Assembly: GCA_002747695.1 (NCBI GenBank)
Contig: PDQD01000025.1
Coordinates: 1-34,453, forward strand
DNA from: Flavobacteriia bacterium
Lineage (GTDB): Bacteria; Bacteroidota; Bacteroidia; Flavobacteriales; Flavobacteriaceae
DNA length: 34,453 nucleotides
Reading direction: 5' to 3'
Made by a program: the position numbers and the translations under genes. The notes beneath the pieces were generated by a model. It worked only from the letters and a program-made list of their open reading frames with translations. It had not been told where the DNA came from and made no database searches. This document shows positions 9,427 through 18,369 of this stretch, in pieces (within the stretch, counting starts at the first letter, position 1; the number at the start of each line of letters is the position of its first letter).

Positions 9427-10158
9427 CTAAGGTATAGCAAACCACTTGACGTTAGATTCTACAGTATTTGAATCCAATCTTATCAAACGATAACCAAACT
9501 TTGAAGTGTCAAATAAAATCTGATCAGTAGCTTGTGGGAATTGGAACGCTGCTGATGGCGTAACATACTGCTCAATATTTTGCTGTGAACTGTAATCTTC
9601 TGTATGGTAATGACCGCAAAATACTTGAAACTGTTTATCAAAACTGTTTAAAAGAGTCACAATGTCATCTCTGTTTTGTAACGAATAATCAATATCAACT
9701 CTGGTGTTGACTTTTAAAACAGGGTGGTGTATAAAAATGACGGGGTGTAAAGATGATTGTTCTATAGTGTCTTTAAGCCAGTTCAATTGAAATTGGCTGA
9801 CATGAGCTCGGGAAGAATCCAAAAAAATATACTGATAGTCAGTGTCGGCAAAAGTATAGAACAATTCATTGCTGTTGGTCGCTAATGAATGTTTGATATA
9901 GGGTTTGAGCTTGTTGTAATTATCGTGATTGCCCAAGATAAAATAATAAGGGATTCCAAAATTTTCAAATGTTTCAAAGAAATAGTCGAGTATTTTAGAA
10001 TCCCCTATATCTCCTCCAAAGACCACAAAATCTACAGCGTGTGCTTTGATAGACTCTGCTATAAGTTCCCAATTTCTATGCGTGTTAACCCCTTTTTCTT
10101 TGGAAACCGGGTGGTCGATGTGAGAATCTGTTATAAATGCTACTGTTCTAATAAGCAT
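9427..10158 (-). CDS. calcineurin-like metallophosphoesterase
   Basis: [34 protein letters not shown] metal-binding motifs. Confidence 0.88.
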   Translation of the reverse strand: MLIRTVAFITDSHIDHPVSKEKGVNTHRNWELIAESIKAHAVDFVVFGGDIGDSKILDYFFETFENFGIPYYFILGNHDNYNKLKPYIKHSLATNSNELFYTFADTDYQYIFLDSSRAHVSQFQLNWLKDTIEQSSLHPVIFIHHPVLKVNTRVDIDYSLQNRDDIVTLLNSFDKQFQVFCGHYHTEDYSSQQNIEQYVTPSAAFQFPQATDQILFDTSKFGYRLIRLDSNTVESNVKWFAIP

Positions 10159-11782
10159 GTGAAAGTATCTGCGGACCGGCGGTTACCAGCGCTTTTCCAT
10201 GTGCTGTGTCAGTATATTTTTCGAAATTTTTAATAAACATCTCTGCCAGATTCATGGCTCTCTTATGCCAATGCTCAGGATTTTCGTAAGTGTTTATAGG
10301 GTTGAGAATTTTTGTCTCAGTGCCTTCTAACGCCTTAGGTATTTCCAAGTTAAAATACGGTGTGAATTCTGTTTCGGTTTGTTCTATACTACCATCGAGA
10401 ATAGCGTGAATGATAGCTCTGGTATTTTGAATAGAAATACGTTTGCCTGTACCATTCCATCCTGTATTAACCAAATAGACTTTAGCATTGTGTTTTTCTA
10501 TTTTTTTAACCAATTCTTCGGCGTATTTAGTTGGGTGAAGCGATAAGAACGGTTCACCAAAACAAGCGGAGAATGTTGGTTCAGGTTCAGTAACACCACG
10601 TTCAGTACCTGCCAGTTTGGCTGTAAATCCTGATAAGAAATGGTATTGAGCCTGTTCCGGTGTTAAAATAGAAACCGGAGGGAAGACACCAAAGGCATCA
10701 GCGGTTAAAAATATGATTTTTGTTGCATGACCCGCTTTTGATACAGGTTTTACAATATTATCTATATGATAAATAGGGTAGGATACTCTGGTATTCTGAG
10801 TAATACTACCGTCTGAGAAATCTGCATTACCATTTTCGTCCAATACGACATTTTCCAATAATGCATTCTTTCTTATGGCTTGGTATATTTCAGGTTCAGC
10901 CTTAGGATCTAGATTTATGGTTTTTGCATAGCATCCACCTTCAAAGTTAAAGACACCTTCATCGTCCCAGCCGTGTTCGTCATCACCTATAAGTGCACGT
11001 TCAGGATCTGTGGACAAGGTTGTTTTTCCTGTACCGGATAGACCAAAGTAAATGGCTACATCACCATCTTTACCTACGTTGGCAGAACAGTGCATGGCAG
11101 CAATACCGTGTAGCGGTAAATAGTAGTTCATCATGGCAAAAATACCTTTTTTCATCTCGCCTCCATACCATGTGCCACCGATGAGTTGCGTACGTTCAGT
11201 AAGGTTGAATACGGTAAACACCTCAGAGTTCATACCATGTCTTTCCCAGTTAGGATTGGTTGTTTTAGACGCATTGAAAACCCAGAAATCAGGTTCGCCA
11301 AAGTTGTCTAATTCTTCTTCAGTAGGTCTTATAAACATGTTTTTGACAAAATGAGCTTGCCAGGCTACTTCCATAACAAAGCGTACCTTTAACCGGGCGT
11401 TTTCGTTAGCGCCTGCATAACCGTCAACTACATAAAGCGTTTTGCCGTTTAGTTGCTCCTGTACGGTGCCTTTTAAATCATTCCAAACGTCAGTACTGAT
11501 AGGCTTATTGTCATTGGGCGAAGCTTCTGTAGACCACCAGATACTGTCTTTGGTAACATCATCTTTAACAATGTACTTATCTTTAGGCGAACGACCGGTA
11601 AATTTTCCGGTGTTTACATTTACAGCCCCCAAATTAGAAAGCATACCTACTTCATAACCTTCCAAATCTGTATTTAGCTCATGTCGGTAAAGCTCGTCAT
11701 AAGTGGGATTGTGAATGATTCTTTGGGGAGTAATGCCTTTGTTGTTAAGTGATTGAGTAATCACATCTAATCTTGCTGACAT
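10148..11782 (-). CDS. pckA: phosphoenolpyruvate carboxykinase (ATP)
   Basis: [54 protein letters not shown]. Confidence 0.97.
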   Translation of the reverse strand: MSARLDVITQSLNNKGITPQRIIHNPTYDELYRHELNTDLEGYEVGMLSNLGAVNVNTGKFTGRSPKDKYIVKDDVTKDSIWWSTEASPNDNKPISTDVWNDLKGTVQEQLNGKTLYVVDGYAGANENARLKVRFVMEVAWQAHFVKNMFIRPTEEELDNFGEPDFWVFNASKTTNPNWERHGMNSEVFTVFNLTERTQLIGGTWYGGEMKKGIFAMMNYYLPLHGIAAMHCSANVGKDGDVAIYFGLSGTGKTTLSTDPERALIGDDEHGWDDEGVFNFEGGCYAKTINLDPKAEPEIYQAIRKNALLENVVLDENGNADFSDGSITQNTRVSYPIYHIDNIVKPVSKAGHATKIIFLTADAFGVFPPVSILTPEQAQYHFLSGFTAKLAGTERGVTEPEPTFSACFGEPFLSLHPTKYAEELVKKIEKHNAKVYLVNTGWNGTGKRISIQNTRAIIHAILDGSIEQTETEFTPYFNLEIPKALEGTETKILNPINTYENPEHWHKRAMNLAEMFIKNFEKYTDTAHGKALVTAGPQILSHAY

Positions 11783-11813
11783 ATTTTGTAGTTTTTCAAT
11801 TGTTTATGAGTAC

Positions 11814-11821
11814 AAAGGTAA
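11814..11821 (-). promoter_or_regulatory. -7 box TACCTTTG upstream of pckA
   Basis: Minus-strand TAnnTTTG 32 nt before the start; no clear -33. Confidence 0.4.
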
Positions 11822-11990
11822 ATAATCTATCTCAAATAACGACCATCTTTTGGCTATTTGATCTTAACACAGATTGTTAGAAAAATATGGTACTTTCAAA
11901 AAAACATACCTCTTTGTGGTTTATTTATTGATTGTGATGTTTTCACCCCTAAAAAACAAGGGTTTTGTGGTTTTATTAATTGAATATGTT

Positions 11991-11998
11991 TATATTTG
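11991..11998 (+). promoter_or_regulatory. -7 box TATATTTG of glnN
   Basis: TAnnTTTG match; a TTTG at 11964-11967 lies 23 nt upstream, longer than ideal. Confidence 0.5.
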
Positions 11999-12014
11999 CC
12001 CTATAAAAATAGGG
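11999..12014. repeat. inverted repeat CCCTAT-aaaa-ATAGGG over predicted glnN transcription start
   Basis: Perfect 6-bp arms immediately 3' of the TATATTTG box. Confidence 0.6.
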
Positions 12015-12067
12015 GTAAATATTTATCAACATAAAACGGTTTTTTAACTAATATTTAATTTTTTTCT

Positions 12068-14254
12068 ATGTCAACTATCCGATTCAGAGCTTTAGAGACT
12101 GCTGTAAAGCGTGAGCCTGTCAAATTTCAATACGAACATATCAAACAATCCGATTTATTTGGGGTAGATGTTTTTAATGAAGATTCTATGCGTCAAACGA
12201 TGACCAAAGAAGCTTTTAACAGTGTGCAGGACGCCGTCAATAAAGGCAAGAAGATCAGCCGTAATGTAGCAGATCAGGTGGCTTCGGCTATGAAGGCCTG
12301 GGCATTGTCCAAAGGCGCTACGCATTACACACACTGGTTTCAGCCGTTGACAGGTGCCACGGCGGAAAAACACGATGCTTTTTTCGAGTCGTTGTGGGAA
12401 GGTGGAGCTATGGAGAAATTTAACGGCGGACAATTGGTGCAACAGGAACCTGATGCGTCCAGTTTTCCCAATGGTGGCATACGGAACACTTTTGAAGCCC
12501 GTGGCTATACGGCATGGGATCCCACATCACCGGCATTTATTTTTGAAACTACACTGTGTATCCCCACTATTTTTGTGGCTTATACCGGAGAGGCTTTAGA
12601 TCATAAGACACCATTGTTAAAATCCTTACAATCACTCGATTGTCATGCTACAGCGGTAGCGCAGTACTTTGATAAAAAAATCACCAAGGTTATAGGAACG
12701 CTGGGTTGGGAGCAGGAGTATTTCTTAATCGATTCTGCATTTGCAGAGGTAAGACCTGATATCAAACTGACGGGTCGAACGCTTTTAGGACACTTACCGG
12801 CCAAAGGACAGCAATTGGATGACCATTATTTTGGCTCTATTCCGGAGCGGGTTATGGCTTATATGCGGGATTTGGAATACCAATCTATGAGACTGGGTAT
12901 CCCTGTAAAGACCAGACATAATGAGGTCGCACCCGGGCAATTTGAGTTGGCACCTATTTTTGAGGAGATTAATCTGGCAGTCGATCATAATGCTCTTTTG
13001 ATGGATATTATGGATAAGATAGCTAAGAGACATAATTTCAGGGTGCTTTTTCATGAAAAGCCTTTTGAAGGGGTTAACGGTTCCGGGAAACACAACAACT
13101 GGAGTCTGGCTACAGATACAGGTGTAAACCTTCTTAGTCCGGGACATACCCCAATGAATAATTTACAGTTTTTGACCTTCTTTATCAATACAATAAAAGC
13201 GGTCAGAGACAATGAGGAATTACTGAGAGCCTCTATAGCATCGGCAGGAAATGACCACAGATTAGGGGCTAACGAAGCACCACCGGCTATTATTTCGGTG
13301 TTTATAGGTTCGCAATTGACGAGGGTTTTAGATGAATTGGAAAATGTTACTAAAGGTAAGCTGTCTCCACAGGAAAAGACCGATCTCAAACTGAATATTG
13401 TGGGTAAAATTCCCGAAATATTATTGGATAACACTGATAGAAACCGTACTTCTCCATTTGCTTTTACGGGGAATAAATTTGAGTTCAGAGCCGTAGGTAG
13501 TAGTGCGAGTTGTGCCAATCCTATGATGGTGTTGAACACTATTGTAGCCAAACAACTCAAAGACTTCAAAATAAGCGTTGACCAAATGGTGAAAGACGGT
13601 ATGAAAAAAGATGATGCTATTTTCAATGTGTTGAGAGAATATATCAAAGTGTCAAAAGATATAAGGTTTGAGGGTGATGGTTACAGTAAAGCATGGGAAG
13701 ATGAAGCTGTTTCACGCGGGTTGAGTAATAATAAGACTGCGCCTAAAGCTTTAAAAGCTAAGATTAAACCCCAATACATCAAGTTGTTTGAGGAAATGAA
13801 TATTATGAATGATGTTGAAATTCATGCCCGTTATGAGATACAACTGGAGGAATACATCAACAAAATTCAAATAGAATCCAGAGTTTTGGGTGATATCGCG
13901 AGAAATCACGTGATTCCGGTGGCTATCAGGTATCAGAATTTACTGACAACCAATGTAAAGGATATTAAAGACATCTTTGGCGGTGAATTTGAGCAAGTGG
14001 CATCACAGCAAATGGGCTTAATCAAACACATCAGTGCGCATATCAGTAATATAGCCAAAAAAGTAGATGATATGATAGATAAAAGGCGTGATATCAACAA
14101 GTTGGAAAATGTTGAAGAAAAGGCTAACCGCTATTGCCAGGAAGTTGTCCCTTACTTTAATGATATAAGATACCACTGTGATAAACTCGAAATGATGGTA
14201 GATGATGAGGTATGGCCAATGAGTAAATACCGTGAGATTTTATTTACGAGATAG
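12068..14254 (+). CDS. glnN: glutamine synthetase type III (GlnN)
   Basis: 728 aa; FNGGQLVQQEPDASSFPNGGIRNTFEARGYTAWDPTSPAF, GWEQEYFLID, NEVAPGQFELAPIFEE, HEKPFEGVNGSGKHNNWS. Confidence 0.96.
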   Translation: MSTIRFRALETAVKREPVKFQYEHIKQSDLFGVDVFNEDSMRQTMTKEAFNSVQDAVNKGKKISRNVADQVASAMKAWALSKGATHYTHWFQPLTGATAEKHDAFFESLWEGGAMEKFNGGQLVQQEPDASSFPNGGIRNTFEARGYTAWDPTSPAFIFETTLCIPTIFVAYTGEALDHKTPLLKSLQSLDCHATAVAQYFDKKITKVIGTLGWEQEYFLIDSAFAEVRPDIKLTGRTLLGHLPAKGQQLDDHYFGSIPERVMAYMRDLEYQSMRLGIPVKTRHNEVAPGQFELAPIFEEINLAVDHNALLMDIMDKIAKRHNFRVLFHEKPFEGVNGSGKHNNWSLATDTGVNLLSPGHTPMNNLQFLTFFINTIKAVRDNEELLRASIASAGNDHRLGANEAPPAIISVFIGSQLTRVLDELENVTKGKLSPQEKTDLKLNIVGKIPEILLDNTDRNRTSPFAFTGNKFEFRAVGSSASCANPMMVLNTIVAKQLKDFKISVDQMVKDGMKKDDAIFNVLREYIKVSKDIRFEGDGYSKAWEDEAVSRGLSNNKTAPKALKAKIKPQYIKLFEEMNIMNDVEIHARYEIQLEEYINKIQIESRVLGDIARNHVIPVAIRYQNLLTTNVKDIKDIFGGEFEQVASQQMGLIKHISAHISNIAKKVDDMIDKRRDINKLENVEEKANRYCQEVVPYFNDIRYHCDKLEMMVDDEVWPMSKYREILFTR

Positions 14255-14351
14255 CATGGTTTGTGAATAAAAGGCGTTTAAAATCGTAAGGGGGGGATTT
14301 GCCTTTTCTAATAAAAGCCGGTCTGACTCTGGTAAGTAAATTATCTAAAAT

Positions 14352-14381
14352 TTTGAATTTTAATAAGTTTTATTAGATTTG
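14352..14381 (+). promoter_or_regulatory. Bacteroidetes-type promoter TTTG-N18-TAGATTTG upstream of NifX-like gene
   Basis: Both -33 (14352-14355) and -7 (14374-14381) elements with near-ideal spacing, 28 nt before ATG. Confidence 0.65.
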
Positions 14382-14409
14382 CATGTCAATCTAAACAAAT
14401 CAAATTCAT

Positions 14410-14829
14410 ATGAGTACAAGAGTAGCTTTATCAATTAACAAGAGTGGAAAAATAGTAGGTCATGCCGGAAAATGTATGGCATTTGCTATCTATGATATAG
14501 AGCAGGATGGTCAATTTACCAAATCAGTATTGGAGATGACCGAAGAGCAGCAATTGCATAATGTATTGCATAGTCAAAACGTCAAAATAGAGGATAGTCC
14601 TATATTGAGCGCCAATATTATTTTGACTCAGGGTATGGGGCAATCTGCGATTAATGATTTGGCAATGAAATTCAATATTGCAGCTTATGTTATTAAAGAA
14701 GAAGATCCAGATGAAGCTATTGAAAAATTAATTCAAGGAAGATTACAGGCTTATTCACAAGCAGAACATCATCACCATCATCATGGCGGTGGCGGTTGTG
14801 GCTGTGGCAGTGGCTGCGGATGTCACTAA
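14410..14829 (+). CDS. NifX/NifB-type (dinitrogenase FeMo-cofactor biosynthesis) family protein with His6 and Gly/Cys tail
   Basis: VALSINKSGKIVGHAGKCMAFAIYDIEQDG...GMGQSAINDLAMKFNIAAYVI fold signature; C-terminus HHHHHHGGGGCGCGSGCGCH. Confidence 0.75.
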   Translation: MSTRVALSINKSGKIVGHAGKCMAFAIYDIEQDGQFTKSVLEMTEEQQLHNVLHSQNVKIEDSPILSANIILTQGMGQSAINDLAMKFNIAAYVIKEEDPDEAIEKLIQGRLQAYSQAEHHHHHHGGGGCGCGSGCGCH

Positions 14830-14854
14830 GACTGTGTATTAAATAAAAGATTAG

Positions 14855-14891
14855 AAATCCTTTAGAACATTTGTTTTAAAGGATTTTTTTT
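14855..14891 (+). terminator. rho-independent terminator after NifX-like gene
   Basis: AAATCCTTTA-N12-TAAAGGATTT followed by T-run. Confidence 0.85.
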
Positions 14892-14963
14892 ATGTGCTTG
14901 ATACGATTTTGATTGTTTTTTCAGTTATTAACAAGGAGGTGTTAATTATTTTATTGAAAAAAC

Positions 14964-14994
14964 TTGACCATTACAAAGGTTTAGTTTATTTTTG
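14964..14994 (+). promoter_or_regulatory. promoter TTG-N20-TATTTTTG upstream of pyrR
   Basis: TTG 14964-14966 and TATTTTTG 14987-14994, 24 nt before ATG 15019. Confidence 0.6.
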
Positions 14995-15018
14995 AAGAAT
15001 TAAAAGCACAGTTTATAT

Positions 15019-15558
15019 ATGAAACCTAAAGTTATATTGGACAGCAAAGAAATTGCTATTTTACTCGAAAGACTGTCTTGTGAATTGATAGAAAAACACG
15101 GTGATTTTTCAAATACAGTCCTTGTGGGTATCCAGCCGAGAGGTGTGTTTTTGATGGAAAAAATTGTAAAAATCCTCACGGAAAAATACGGACTGACAGA
15201 TTTGAAAACCGGTGTGTTGGATATCACTTTTTTTAGAGATGATTTTAGGCGTAGAAACACCCCTTTGGAAGCCAATACAACGTCTATCAATGTTGTTTTG
15301 GAGCATAAACGGGTGGTTTTAATAGATGATGTGCTCTTTACCGGAAGAAGCATCAGGGCAGCACTTACGGCCATAGATCACTATGGAAGACCGGATGATG
15401 TTGAGCTTTTAGTCTTGATTGACAGACGTTTCAGTAGAAATTTACCCATCCAACCGACTTACAAAGGTAAACAGGTAGATGCATTTAATACTGAGCGTGT
15501 TGCCGTTCAATGGACAGATACCGGTGATCATGACAAGGTATTATTACAAATTAAATAA
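15019..15558 (+). CDS. pyrR: PyrR (pyrimidine regulator / uracil phosphoribosyltransferase)
   Basis: GIQPRGVFL, PRPP loop VVLIDDVLFTGRSIRAAL, LVLIDRRFSRNLPIQPTYKGK. Confidence 0.93.
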   Translation: MKPKVILDSKEIAILLERLSCELIEKHGDFSNTVLVGIQPRGVFLMEKIVKILTEKYGLTDLKTGVLDITFFRDDFRRRNTPLEANTTSINVVLEHKRVVLIDDVLFTGRSIRAALTAIDHYGRPDDVELLVLIDRRFSRNLPIQPTYKGKQVDAFNTERVAVQWTDTGDHDKVLLQIK

Positions 15559-15560
15559 TC

Positions 15561-15589
15561 AACTGTTTTTTTAAACAGTTTTTTTTTAT
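15561..15589 (+). terminator. terminator/attenuator hairpin between pyrR and pyrB
   Basis: AACTGTTT-tttt-AAACAGTT followed by T-run. Confidence 0.8.
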
Positions 15590-15611
15590 CAGAACATAAA
15601 TAATTTATCAG

Positions 15612-16544
15612 ATGAAGCAACTCAGTGTACCCCATCTTATAGGGATAAAAGGCATGACCAAAAATGATTTGGAACTGATTTTTGAAACCGCCGATCAGTT
15701 TAAAGAAGTAATCAACCGTCCTATCAAAAAGGTACCGTCGTTGAGAGATGTGACAATAGCTAATTTGTTTTTTGAAAACAGTACACGTACTAAATTATCC
15801 TTTGAGCTCGCGGAAAAACGTCTTTCTGCTGATGTGGTAAATTTTTCTGCCAGTTCATCTTCTGTTCAGAAAGGGGAAACATTGATAGATACGGTCAATA
15901 ATATCCTGGCTATGAAAGTGGATATGGTTGTCATGCGTCATCCGGATGTGGGTTCCGCCAAGTTTTTATCCCAACACGTCAATGCCCGTATTATCAATGC
16001 CGGTGACGGTACCCATGAGCATCCTACACAAGCTATTCTGGATACGTATTCCATAAGAGAAAAACTCGGGAAATTTAAAGACGTCAAAGTGGTTATTATT
16101 GGTGATATTTTACATTCACGTGTTGCCTTGTCCAATATTTATGCTTTACAACTTCTCGGAGCTAAAGTAAAGGTGTGCGGTCCTCCGTCATTAATCCCCA
16201 AACATATGCCTTCACTGGGTGTGGAAGTAGAATACGATCTTAAAAAAGCGTTGCAATGGTGTGATGTCGCAAACATCCTCAGGGTGCAAAATGAACGTAT
16301 GAATGTAAAATATTTCCCATCCGGTAGAGAATACACGCAACTATATGGGGTAACCATGCATCTATTAAAAGAGATTGGCAAGGAAATTGTGGTTATGCAT
16401 CCGGGACCTATCAACAGAGGTGTGGAAGTAACCTCTGAGGTAGCAGATTCCGATCAAGCCATAATTCTGGACCAGGTGGAAAACGGTGTGGCTACCAGAA
16501 TGGCTGTGCTGTACCTGTTAGCAGAACAAATTAAACCCAAATAG
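15612..16544 (+). CDS. pyrB: aspartate carbamoyltransferase catalytic subunit
   Basis: FFENSTRTKLSFELAEKRL, MRHPDVGSAKFL, GDGTHEHPTQAILDTY, VMHPGPINRGVE. Confidence 0.96.
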   Translation: MKQLSVPHLIGIKGMTKNDLELIFETADQFKEVINRPIKKVPSLRDVTIANLFFENSTRTKLSFELAEKRLSADVVNFSASSSSVQKGETLIDTVNNILAMKVDMVVMRHPDVGSAKFLSQHVNARIINAGDGTHEHPTQAILDTYSIREKLGKFKDVKVVIIGDILHSRVALSNIYALQLLGAKVKVCGPPSLIPKHMPSLGVEVEYDLKKALQWCDVANILRVQNERMNVKYFPSGREYTQLYGVTMHLLKEIGKEIVVMHPGPINRGVEVTSEVADSDQAIILDQVENGVATRMAVLYLLAEQIKPK

Positions 16545-16558
16545 TTATGTATGAAATT

Positions 16559-16882
16559 ATGAACAAAGAAAAAAGCATCATCTGTGGCCCAAAGAATGAA
16601 AGTCTGAGTGATTTTATCACAAATTTTGACAAAAACTATCCCGGTTTTTTCAAAAAAAACATTATTGTGGACTTATCAAAGGTTTCAAACTTAAAACATT
16701 CGGAAATTTTACTATTTTTGAACTATGCTAATGCACATTATGACAATCAAACGAGTTTTGTTATTATTGCGCCAAAAGCAAACCTAGATCGTCTTCCGAA
16801 AGAATTAATCGTTGTTCCTACATTGATTGAGGCTATGGATATCATAGAATTGGAAGAAATTAGTAGAGATTTAGGGTTTTAA
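16559..16882 (+). CDS. STAS-like small protein (conserved neighbour of RNase Z)
   Basis: Alternating beta/alpha pattern, NIIVDLSKVSNLKHSEILLFLNYANAHYDNQTSFVII; start could be 16547 or 16559. Confidence 0.5.
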   Translation: MNKEKSIICGPKNESLSDFITNFDKNYPGFFKKNIIVDLSKVSNLKHSEILLFLNYANAHYDNQTSFVIIAPKANLDRLPKELIVVPTLIEAMDIIELEEISRDLGF

Positions 16883-16899
16883 CAACCTAAATTATTTCA

Positions 16900-17262
16900 A
16901 TGAAGAGCTTACTACTCTTGACGTTTTTTCTTGTTGGTGTCACAGTTGCTGTAGGACAAACTACCGGAACTGAGAGTGACTATGATTTTATGGGTGAAAC
17001 GGAACAGAGTATTAATCATGTTACGGCCGAGCCCAACCCTTTTAAGGAAAAAACAACTATTACATTTTATTCTGATAGTTCTCAGACTGTTGTGTTTGAA
17101 CTGAAAAATATTCTTGGTGAGTCTGTGTTTTTAATTCAAAACGATGTGAAAGAAGGAGAAAATACTATCACCTTAACAAGAGAAGATATTCCTTCGGGGA
17201 TGTATATTTATACATTACAGACTGATCAAGAAGTCGTCTCAAAACGTCTGGTTATTAAATGA
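16900..17262 (+). CDS. secreted minimal T9SS type A sorting-domain protein
   Basis: Signal peptide MKSLLLLTFFLVGVTVAVGQ, short linker, then CTD-like AEPNPFKEKTTITFYSDSSQTVVFELKNILGESV...IPSGMYIYTLQTDQEVVSKRLVIK. Confidence 0.8.
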   Translation: MKSLLLLTFFLVGVTVAVGQTTGTESDYDFMGETEQSINHVTAEPNPFKEKTTITFYSDSSQTVVFELKNILGESVFLIQNDVKEGENTITLTREDIPSGMYIYTLQTDQEVVSKRLVIK

Positions 17263-18176
17263 GTTTAAAGCTCACTATTTTAGGTTGTCATTCTGCTACC
17301 CCAAGGGTAAATGTTTATCCGTCTGCTCAGGTTCTTGACATAAACAATCATACATTTCTTATAGATTGCGGCGAAGGAACGCAAATGCAATTACGTAAAT
17401 ACAAGGTTAGTTTCAGTAAGATAGGACATATTTTTATCTCGCATTTGCATGGTGATCATTTTTTTGGGTTGGTTGGCTTATTGTCCAGCTTGGGTTTGTT
17501 GGGCAGACAAAAAGAAGTTCATGTGTACGGCCCGGAAGGCATTAAAAAAGCCGTTGACCTAATGATGGATGTCTCGCAAGTCCATCAAACATACCCCATT
17601 TATTTTCACGAGTTAACAGCTACAACATCAGAACTCATCTATACTGATGACAGAGTAGAAGTTTATACCATTCCCTTAAAACACAGAGTTTATACCAATG
17701 GGTATTTGTTCAAAGAAAAGCAGGTTTTGCGCAATCTCGATATTGATGCTATTAAGAAATATCCGGAAATAGCCCGTTGCGATTATTACCGGATTAAAAA
17801 AGGAGAGGATTTTTTATTGGCAGACGGTACTGTGGTCAGTAATGAAAAACTGACGCTACCGCCTAAAAAATTACTGAGTTATGCTTATTGTAGTGATACC
17901 TCTTACAATCCTGAAATTATACCATTGATTTATAAAACAGATTTACTGTATCATGAGGCTACTTTTTTGGATCAACATGAGGAGTTGGCGATAAAAACCG
18001 GTCATAGTACAGTGAAACAAGCCGCCACCATTGCTAAAAAAGCAAAAGTAGGGCAATTGGTCGTAGGTCATTATTCCAGCCGTTATCAAGACAAAGAGCC
18101 ATTTATCACAGAAGGGCAAGAGATTTTTACGCCTGTCCTATTAGCTGAATCGGGTAAAGTCATAACGGTGGACTAA
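17259..18176 (+). CDS. rnz: ribonuclease Z
   Basis: LTILGCHSATPR, FLIDCGEGTQMQLRKYKVSFSKIGHIFISHLHGDHFFGLVGLLSS, GHSTVKQAATIAKKA; overlaps upstream stop (ATGA). Confidence 0.95.
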   Translation: MSLKLTILGCHSATPRVNVYPSAQVLDINNHTFLIDCGEGTQMQLRKYKVSFSKIGHIFISHLHGDHFFGLVGLLSSLGLLGRQKEVHVYGPEGIKKAVDLMMDVSQVHQTYPIYFHELTATTSELIYTDDRVEVYTIPLKHRVYTNGYLFKEKQVLRNLDIDAIKKYPEIARCDYYRIKKGEDFLLADGTVVSNEKLTLPPKKLLSYAYCSDTSYNPEIIPLIYKTDLLYHEATFLDQHEELAIKTGHSTVKQAATIAKKAKVGQLVVGHYSSRYQDKEPFITEGQEIFTPVLLAESGKVITVD

Positions 18177-18369
18177 TAGTGTTGTCTTGTAGGAGTGTCT
18201 TAGCTTTATATCAAAGGTTGCTCTGAGCTGATAAGATGATTTAAAGCATAAAACTTTCCCCTTTTAAAGGTGTTTGAGTTGAAATTCAAGTTGAAGTTAA
18301 GCTAATCACACGGTCAATACAGGGTTTAGTGTTTTTTCAGCAGAGGTATAATTTTTAATACATAAGATT

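Noticed and set aside
13051-13647. 198-aa minus-strand ORF inside glnN
   Set aside because: Antisense shadow of glnN with no recognisable motif
14767-14784. His6 codons considered as a cloning-vector tag
   Set aside because: Embedded in a native gene followed by a Gly/Cys tail, native stop and terminator; no vector sequence nearby
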